In this document: piece after piece, positions 1-4,182 of the stretch
Position numbering within the stretch: the first letter of the stretch is position 1
Layout: each line of letters opens with the position of its first letter
From: Nitrospirota bacterium
GTDB taxonomy: Bacteria; Nitrospirota; 9FT-COMBO-42-15; HDB-SIOI813
Assembly (NCBI GenBank): GCA_016214375.1
Contig: JACROQ010000011.1
Location: forward strand, 1-7,312
Reading direction: 5' to 3'
Length of the DNA stretch: 7,312 bases
The notes under the pieces: generated by a model
The model's input: the letters and a program-made list of their open reading frames with translations, nothing else
Databases searched by the model: none
What the model was told of the DNA's origin: nothing
Position numbers and translations under genes: made by a program

Positions 1-1
1 A

Positions 2-655
2 GAAGAGGTGGTGAACCGCGTGCGTTCCGGGGACACCATACTTAATTTACAAGAAATTAAGTATGGTATCCCCGGAATTAAAGACGTTACTGTGCTTGAC
101 CTCTGTACAGGTAGTGGATGTATAGCCATATGTATAGCCAAGGAGCTAAAGGAAACAATCCCCCTCTTTCCCCCTTTATTAAAGGGGGAAAGAGGGGGAT
201 TAAAGGTCTATGCGGTAGATATCTCCGGGAGGGCAATCGCAATAGCCCGGAAGAATGCTGAGCGACATGGGGTTGAGGACAAGATCACATTTCTTGTTGG
301 AGATTTATTCAGTGCGGTAGCGTCCTTGGGACTGGAGGGGAAGATAGATCTCATCGTGTCCAATCCTCCTTATGTCTCAAAAGAGGCTATGGAAAGGCTC
401 CAACCAGAGATAAAAGGGTATGAGCCGGTCCTTGCCCTCTATGGCGGTGAAGACGGTCTTGACTTCTACAGGCGGATCATCCGGGAGGCCCCGCGCTATC
501 TTAAACGACAAGGGGGCTTGATCATGGAGATCGGTTTCAATCAGGCAGGGCATGTGAGAAAGCTTTTTGAAAAAGAAGAGGTTTTTTCCGGGATTGAAGT
601 GAAAAGAGATTTAGCCGGAATCGAGAGGATCATCAAGGCATCATACCTTCCATAG
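2..655 (+). CDS. prmC: PrmC/HemK release factor glutamine methyltransferase (5' partial)
   Basis: SAM-dependent methyltransferase that modifies the glutamine of the GGQ motif in peptide-chain release factors RF1/RF2 in the cytoplasm. The frame is open to the left edge; the first codons read EEVVNRV, matching the family's ETEELVE segment, so the N-terminal helical domain and true start lie outside and the GTG at 8 is only an internal codon. Counting residues from that GTG, motif I is VLDLCTGSGCIAI (29-41), the acidic end of strand 2 is YAVD (68-71), and the catalytic NPPY is at 119-122. The C-terminus KRDLAGIERIIKA is typical of the family, so the 3' end looks intact. Two stretches do not fit the family: residues about 7-23 and 51-65, each encoded by a palindromic repeat inserted in frame. 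Removing residues 51-65 restores the usual loop length between helix A and strand 2. Convergent with the motor operon. The assignment is secure; whether the enzyme with two inserts is fully active is unknown. Confidence 0.95.
   Translation, partial: EEVVNRVRSGDTILNLQEIKYGIPGIKDVTVLDLCTGSGCIAICIAKELKETIPLFPPLLKGERGGLKVYAVDISGRAIAIARKNAERHGVEDKITFLVGDLFSAVASLGLEGKIDLIVSNPPYVSKEAMERLQPEIKGYEPVLALYGGEDGLDFYRRIIREAPRYLKRQGGLIMEIGFNQAGHVRKLFEKEEVFSGIEVKRDLAGIERIIKASYLP
25..77. repeat. REP-like palindrome inserted in frame in prmC
   Basis: Near-perfect inverted repeat: 24-base arms at 25-48 and 54-77 with one mismatch (position 34 against 68) and a five-base loop ACAAG. The arm core GGGGACACCATACTTAATTT resembles, from memory, repeats associated with REP-type (RAYT, Y1) transposases in many proteobacteria. 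It lies wholly inside the prmC frame and encodes about 17 residues (SGDTILNLQEIKYGIPG) just before motif I, where family members have a much shorter linker. Its sequence differs from the second prmC palindrome. Confidence 0.85.
157..201. repeat. GC-rich perfect palindrome inserted in frame in prmC
   Basis: Perfect inverted repeat with 21-base arms (157-177 and 181-201) around a three-base loop ATT; the arms are made of C5 and G5 blocks separated by short T/A runs. It is exactly 45 bases, 15 codons, and is translated as IPLFPPLLKGERGGL between the helix after motif I and the strand carrying the acidic SAM-binding residue. Elements of this C-run/G-run style are, from memory, dispersed in many Nitrospirota, deltaproteobacterial and cyanobacterial genomes. 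In mRNA it would form a very stable hairpin within a coding region. Confidence 0.9.
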
Positions 656-2256
656 CAGGCTGCTGAAAAAGTCTTTCTTCCTGTCATCCTAACCCTGAAC
701 GAAGTGAAGGGGAAGGATCTGATGTTTTTCAGATCCTTCGGGCGTTCGCCCTCAGGATGACACTTCGTGTCAGACCCTGTCACATCCCCGTTGGCAGCGA
801 TCGTGAATTCGATAATCACGACCCCTTTTAAGGTGGGGTTATTTCTCAATGCCTTCTTATAGATGAAATCCAAGCTCCCCCGGTGCGTGGTAACGACCTC
901 TTTGATGGACTCCTGGCTCCTTCTCGGGTGAACCACCGAAGTGTCACCCCCCCCGGTACCACTGCCGCCCCCTCCGTCACCGCCATCAATCTGTTTGATC
1001 TCTATGTCCGTTACACCCCTTTCTCCGCTGAGGCTGCTTGAGGGCGTCCTTGTCGCGAGCGTCGCTGAGACATCGCCGATCCCCTCACTCCCTTTTAGTC
1101 CCTTCTCTTCCCCCTTTGTTGACGGAGGGGGAGGGATGGTCTTTTGGGGAGGCGATTGCCCCTGACGGCCTGCGGGTTGGGTTTTCCCTTTAGGAGACTG
1201 GATCAGCTTGTCCGCAGGGGCAGGGAGGACACTGCTGATCTCTTTATCCTCTATGATATTGTCTGCGGGTTTCTTTCCCCCCTTCATGGTCTTTAACAGG
1301 CCGCTGCTCCTGGCCACCTCCCGATTTTTTTCTTTAGCCAGGCGTCTCTCTTCCTCGATGTGTTTTTGCTCTTCGATGCGCCTGCGTTCTTCGGCCAGCC
1401 GTTTTTCTTCCTCCATGCGTTTTTGGTCCTCAATACGTTGGTGTTCTTCAGCCAAGCGCTTTTCTTCGTCTAAGCGTTTCTGTTCTTCGATACGTCGTCG
1501 TTCTTCAACCACGTGTTTTTCTTCTTCAAGGCGTTTTTGGTCCTCGATACGTTGGCGTTTTTCAGTCAGTCGTCTTTCTTCTTCTTGATGTTTTTGTTCC
1601 TCCATGCGTTGTTGTTCTTCAGTCAGGCGTTTTTTCTCCTCCTGGCGTTTTTGTTCTTCGGTACGCCGTTGTTCCTCAGCAGCGTGTTTTTCCTCTTCAA
1701 GGCGTTTTTGGTCCTCGATATGTTGGCGTTTTTCAGCTAAGCGTTTTTCTTCCTCGATCCGCTGCCGTTCTTCAGCTAATTGTCTCTCTTCTTCTTGACG
1801 TTTTTGTTCTTCGATACGCCGTTGTTCTTCAGACAAGTGCTTTTCTTCCTCGATACGTTTTTGTTCTTCGGTGCGTCTTTGTTTTTCAGCCAATCGTCTT
1901 TCTTCCTCTAATCGTTTTTGCTCCTCTATGCTCCGTCTCCGCTCCTCCTCTGATCTCTTCTGCTCCTCAAGCCTCTGTTTTTCTATCTCTTGTTTCTTGC
2001 GCTCTTCCAATAACTTTCGTTCCTCAGCCAATCGCTTCTCTTCCTGCCGCCTCTTTTGCTCATCAGTGAATTTCTGCTCTTTTACAGAGATCTCTGTAAG
2101 CTTTACGATCCTCTGCGGCTTTAGGGGTCCCTTTATTATCTTCGGGGTATAGGGGATCATCTCAATGAACAGGGCGAAAATAAAATAGACGAGGAGCGAC
2201 AGGATCAGTATTTTTTTAAAGAGTGCATCACTGTTATCGCCTGATGGGGGGATCAT
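541..2256 (-). CDS. TolA/TonB-like spanning protein with AgmX/GltJ-type tail (C-terminus broken)
   Basis: Probable force-transmitting protein anchored in the inner membrane and crossing the periplasm. Visible parts: cytoplasmic N-terminus, one membrane segment (residues about 14-32), a Pro/Lys stretch (37-50), a long Glu/Arg/Lys/Gln-rich helix (about 58-315) made of 19-residue repeats, a Pro/Gly-rich linker with GDGGGGSGTGGG (about 320-440), and the start of an AgmX/PglI-type C-terminal domain (about 447-494: SIKEVV, IYKKALRNNP, VIIEFTIAANGDVTG). At residue 495 the match stops: 495-534 translate the 682-771 repeat and the short segment after it, and 535-571 are antisense to prmC. The second half of the domain, normally ending in a WRFP-like motif, is absent. 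The open frame therefore ends by chance at 541, and the true product is probably a truncated or aberrant protein. The start ATG overlaps the stop of the preceding ExbD-like gene (ATGA). The last gene of the operon; family assignment is good, the biological C-terminus unknown. Confidence 0.8.
   Translation of the reverse strand: MIPPSGDNSDALFKKILILSLLVYFIFALFIEMIPYTPKIIKGPLKPQRIVKLTEISVKEQKFTDEQKRRQEEKRLAEERKLLEERKKQEIEKQRLEEQKRSEEERRRSIEEQKRLEEERRLAEKQRRTEEQKRIEEEKHLSEEQRRIEEQKRQEEERQLAEERQRIEEEKRLAEKRQHIEDQKRLEEEKHAAEEQRRTEEQKRQEEKKRLTEEQQRMEEQKHQEEERRLTEKRQRIEDQKRLEEEKHVVEERRRIEEQKRLDEEKRLAEEHQRIEDQKRMEEEKRLAEERRRIEEQKHIEEERRLAKEKNREVARSSGLLKTMKGGKKPADNIIEDKEISSVLPAPADKLIQSPKGKTQPAGRQGQSPPQKTIPPPPSTKGEEKGLKGSEGIGDVSATLATRTPSSSLSGERGVTDIEIKQIDGGDGGGGSGTGGGDTSVVHPRRSQESIKEVVTTHRGSLDFIYKKALRNNPTLKGVVIIEFTIAANGDVTGSDTKCHPEGERPKDLKNIRSFPFTSFRVRMTGRKTFSAACYGRYDALMILSIPAKSLFTSIPEKTSSFSKSFLTCPA
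682..771. repeat. Dispersed inverted repeat between convergent genes
   Basis: Interrupted palindrome. The outer arms TGTCATCCT (682-690) and AGGATGACA (754-762) pair, as do the inner arms GAAGGATCTGA (712-722) and TCAGATCCTTC (729-739) around loop TGTTTT; the intervening arms pair only partly. A small hairpin, GACAC-TTC-GTGTC (759-771), abuts it. The GTCATCCTGAG / GAAGGATCT pattern is one I recognise as a common dispersed repeat in environmental bacterial genomes. It starts 26 bases after the prmC stop and ends almost exactly where the AgmX-like domain of the opposite gene stops matching its family. It could act as a two-way transcription stop, but no T-run follows the hairpin, so it is not a classical intrinsic terminator. 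Confidence 0.8.
1079..1137. repeat. Probable decayed copy of the prmC GC-rich palindrome
   Basis: On the minus strand, 1137-1093 is 45 bases and encodes IPPPPSTKGEEKGLK (residues 374-388 of the spanning protein). The prmC palindrome (157-201 plus its next codon) encodes IPLFPPLLKGERGGLK. The DNA shares AAAGGGGGAA followed by a G/A-rich, then AAAGG-ending stretch. The arms here no longer pair well: ATCCC at both ends pairs, but only about 9 of 14 outer positions match. Low certainty, because a Pro-rich linker could resemble this by chance. Confidence 0.4.
1321..1929 (-). repeat. 57-bp tandem repeats encoding a charged helix
   Basis: Residues 110-312 of the spanning protein consist of eleven consecutive units: ten of 19 residues (57 bp) and one, the fourth (167-179), of 13. 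The consensus is close to IEEQKRLEEEKRLAEERRR. Units also show a longer period: nearly identical DNA (GCGTTTTTGGTCCTC on the plus strand) recurs at 1417, 1531 and 1702, spacings of 114 and 171 bp, that is two and three units. This suggests expansion by duplication of blocks. The high density of i/i+4 opposite charges favours a long stable helix, either a single charged helix or a TolA-like coiled coil. Confidence 0.9.
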
Positions 2257-2738
2257 AGGCCTTCTCTCTGGATGACAGCCAGTGTAATCACCGGATAGCC
2301 GGCCTTAGAACAGCTAACCATGACCTTTTTAAGGAGTGTAAAGGGGATCGTCTTATCCCCCATGATAATTATCTTCCCCTTAGATTTTGCGTCCTCTTTC
2401 AAGCCGGCGGCTTGAGAGGATAACTCCTTCTCCAGACTATCAATAGATGCCTCTGTGCTGCTCAGGACATCTCCCGCGTCAGCAATCAATTTATCCCCCA
2501 CCAGGATCTTATCCGTTGTGACATAGACTACAGGGGCAGGCGCAGGCCTGTCAGTCGAGGTGGAGATGGGGAGACTTACAATATCCGGAATCTGGAGAGA
2601 CTCCCCTTCGCCGGACACATGTATCAAAAGAAAGAAGACAAGGGTAGTGAAGATGTCCATCAGGGAGACAAGATTGAGTCCTGTATCCATCCTGAATTTA
2701 TACTTATGCCTCTTGACCCTTGAAGGGACATATATCAT
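2253..2738 (-). CDS. ExbD/TolR-family motor protein, Asp-containing paralogue
   Basis: Inner-membrane subunit of a proton-driven ExbB/ExbD-type motor. A short basic N-terminus (RVKRHKYKFR) precedes one membrane segment, about residues 22-41, reading NLVSLMDIFTTLVFFLLI. Asp28 sits where ExbD Asp25 and TolR Asp23 lie in E. coli and is the expected protonation site. The rest (about 45-161) is periplasmic and ends in the family's usual alpha/beta domain (KGKIIIMGDKTIPFTLLKKV, then YPVITLAVI). At 161 residues it is slightly longer than typical ExbD (about 140). Its ATG overlaps the stop of the preceding ExbD-like gene by four bases (ATGA, 2735-2738), and its own stop overlaps the spanning-protein start in the same way (2253-2256), so translation is likely coupled. 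In Myxococcus the comparable motor is one ExbB-like (AglR) and two ExbD-like proteins (AglQ, AglS). Family is certain; exact partner function inferred. Confidence 0.92.
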   Translation of the reverse strand: MIYVPSRVKRHKYKFRMDTGLNLVSLMDIFTTLVFFLLIHVSGEGESLQIPDIVSLPISTSTDRPAPAPVVYVTTDKILVGDKLIADAGDVLSSTEASIDSLEKELSSQAAGLKEDAKSKGKIIIMGDKTIPFTLLKKVMVSCSKAGYPVITLAVIQREGL

Positions 2739-3211
2739 AGTTCACCCAGCGATATATCCGGGAATCCTTCACGCACCGTGTCTATCGTCTCAACCAGAGT
2801 CTTATAGGATATGGAAGGCCGGCTCAGGATTGTCGCTCCCTTCTCTTCAGGATACTGTTTATGGAGCCTTGCCAGTAGTTCCGTGAGTTGTTCAAAATGG
2901 TAAGACCCCTTTTCATCCTGTTTATAGATTCCAAGCGGGGTCTCATTGTTCATCACAGCGATCTCATTCTCCTTGATCGAGATAATAAGCCCGAATTTAT
3001 GAGGGGTGGCGATGCGGCTATTCCTCTCCGACGAGGCCTTCGATTCCGATGGAAGGGTAAGCTCGATAGCCGCCATCCGGGCAAATACCGCGGTCACTAA
3101 TAAAAACGGGATCAGGATAACCATAAGATTCATGAATGCCGTTATCTGTAATTCCTTTTCTTCGTGGAGCCTGTGTTTTCTTAATGAAGGACGCGGCAGC
3201 ATACGATTCAC
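2735..3211 (-). CDS. ExbD/TolR-family motor protein, Asn replaces motor Asp
   Basis: Second ExbD/TolR-type subunit, 158 residues, with a basic N-terminus, one membrane segment (about 23-43, ITAFMNLMVILIPFLLVTAV) and a periplasmic domain ending GFPDISLGEL, an ending I associate with this subgroup. The alignment to the neighbouring paralogue places Asn28 where the proton-carrying Asp is expected, so this copy is unlikely to carry protons itself and may have a structural or asymmetric role in an ExbB(n)-ExbD2 heterodimer. The start chosen is GTG at 3211, which overlaps the ExbB stop as GTGA (3208-3211); an ATG three codons later (3202) is a real alternative, with a weak GAG eight bases before it. 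The stop overlaps the next ExbD start by four bases. Family assignment is firm; start is uncertain by three residues. Confidence 0.9.
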   Translation of the reverse strand: MNRMLPRPSLRKHRLHEEKELQITAFMNLMVILIPFLLVTAVFARMAAIELTLPSESKASSERNSRIATPHKFGLIISIKENEIAVMNNETPLGIYKQDEKGSYHFEQLTELLARLHKQYPEEKGATILSRPSISYKTLVETIDTVREGFPDISLGEL

Positions 3212-3849
3212 TCAGTGGTAAGGGCATTGACAAGTTTAATAGAAAAGGCATCCAGCATATCGACGATCTTTATAGTACGGGACTGGATATAGGCATAACA
3301 GAGCATGATAGGGATGGCCACTATCAGGCCAAAGGCGGTTGTATTCATGGCTACGGAGACCCCGTGTGCCAGCAGCGTGGCCTTCTGTGAAGGGTCTGCC
3401 GCTGTGATGGACTGGAAGGACTGGATAAGCCCTATGATTGTACCCAGCAATCCCAGGAGGGTAGAGACGTTTGCCAGGGTTGGCAGGTAATGCGTGCGCC
3501 GCTCCAACTGCGGCATGACGGCAAGCATGGCCTCTTCAATATAATTTTCTAATTCTTCCCGGTCCTTCTTTGTAAGTTTTGTGTTCATGGCCCTTTCCAA
3601 TCCCGCCGCTAAGACCACCGGAAGCGCCGCCTCCGACTCCCTGCACTGCTGAATGGCCTCTGCCAATTGCTTGGACCGGATGTCGGGCTCTATCCTGCTC
3701 CAGAGGGCCCTGCCGTCTATCCATGCCCTGGAGAGGAAGATGATCCTCTCGATAATGATTGCCATCCCCACGGCCAGGGTCAGCAGGATCGGATACATAA
3801 AAAAACCACCGCTCTTAAAGAAATCAATGATAGCCCAGAATGTTTCCAT
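3208..3849 (-). CDS. MotA/TolQ/ExbB-family proton channel protein
   Basis: Inner-membrane, probably pentameric, subunit that surrounds the ExbD-type helices and converts proton flow into movement. 213 residues with the family's three membrane segments: about 17-37 (after a short N-terminus), 122-146 and 168-190, with the large cytoplasmic loop between the first two. The signature LLGLLGTIIGLIQSF (131-145) contains Thr137, and TTAFGLIVAIP (170-180) contains Thr171; these match the two conserved polar threonines of ExbB/TolQ. A strong ribosome-binding site stands right before the ATG. The downstream genes are two ExbD paralogues and a TolA-like protein, so this is a dedicated motor rather than the general TonB system; no TonB-dependent receptor or siderophore gene is in sight. 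Could be called TolQ-, ExbB- or AglR-like; sequence alone does not separate these. Confidence 0.95.
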   Translation of the reverse strand: METFWAIIDFFKSGGFFMYPILLTLAVGMAIIIERIIFLSRAWIDGRALWSRIEPDIRSKQLAEAIQQCRESEAALPVVLAAGLERAMNTKLTKKDREELENYIEEAMLAVMPQLERRTHYLPTLANVSTLLGLLGTIIGLIQSFQSITAADPSQKATLLAHGVSVAMNTTAFGLIVAIPIMLCYAYIQSRTIKIVDMLDAFSIKLVNALTTE

Positions 3850-3853
3850 AACT

Positions 3854-3859
3854 CCTCCT
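3854..3859 (-). promoter_or_regulatory. Strong ribosome-binding site of the ExbB-like gene
   Basis: AGGAGG on the minus strand, four bases before the ATG at 3849, inside the 18-base gap after the small upstream gene. It is the strongest Shine-Dalgarno in the operon. The ExbB-like protein is expected in several copies per ExbD dimer, so independent strong initiation fits its stoichiometry; that link is inference. Confidence 0.75.
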
Positions 3860-3867
3860 GCTGTTTT

Positions 3868-4182
3868 TTATTTTGACACCTTATTAAGCTGTTCCATATC
3901 TACAAAGTCAAAAATCTCTTCCTTAAAACTCCTCTGAAGTTCATGGGGCCTCTCCTCCGGCACTTCTGTGTCCTTCCAGCGTATCGGAAAGAATACATTC
4001 GGCCGTTCCAGGATGCCTACAATCTCCTCCTTTTCAAGTTCAATCCTCCTGTCTTTCTCCTTCTGTGCCTCTGCGTATATCCTGTCACCCCAGAGGGAGA
4101 GGATCAGAATCCCGAACAATACGACGGTCATCTTTAGTTTTGTGATCTTGTCCCTATCCTTTTTCCGATGATATCTATCCAT
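3868..4182 (-). CDS. Small membrane-anchored or secreted protein of unknown function
   Basis: 104 residues, family not recognised. A very basic N-terminus (HRKKDRDKITKLK, 5-17) precedes one hydrophobic segment (about 18-32, MTVVLFGILILSLWG), then IYAEAQ, which could be a signal-peptidase site after Ala37. If uncleaved, the protein is an inner-membrane anchor with the C-terminus in the periplasm. The periplasmic part is charged at first (about 38-53), then has a compact motif-like stretch: ILERPNVFFPIRW (57-69), EERPHELQRSF (76-86) and an acidic IFDFVDMEQL end. The ATG at 4182 is preceded by GGAGG ten bases upstream and gives a 49-base overlap with the end of the TPR gene; an ATG at 4131, two bases past the TPR stop, would give an 87-residue form but has no good ribosome-binding site. 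Its place between the TPR lipoprotein and the ExbB gene suggests an accessory subunit of the motor. Confidence 0.75.
   Translation of the reverse strand: MDRYHRKKDRDKITKLKMTVVLFGILILSLWGDRIYAEAQKEKDRRIELEKEEIVGILERPNVFFPIRWKDTEVPEERPHELQRSFKEEIFDFVDMEQLNKVSK

Noticed and set aside
8..13. GTG at 8 as the true prmC start
   Set aside because: The frame continues upstream with Glu-Glu, matching the conserved ETEE segment; the gene is cut by the window edge and needs its N-terminal domain.
712..739. Rho-independent terminator for prmC or for the motor operon
   Set aside because: The 11-bp hairpin is real but neither strand has a T-run directly after it, and it belongs to a larger dispersed repeat; kept as a repeat only.
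1208..1798. Plus-strand Ser/Phe-rich open frames across the helix repeats
   Set aside because: They are the reverse of the Glu/Lys/Arg repeat codons (TTC/CTC/TCT-rich), with no ribosome-binding sites or domain; the minus-strand helix explains them.
1321..1929. CRISPR-like array
   Set aside because: The periodic units are contiguous, diverged and in frame, with no unique spacers between identical repeats.
3018..3251. Minus-strand 77-codon frame and plus-strand frames over the ExbB/ExbD junction
   Set aside because: They overlap two clear family members in other frames and show no recognisable protein features.
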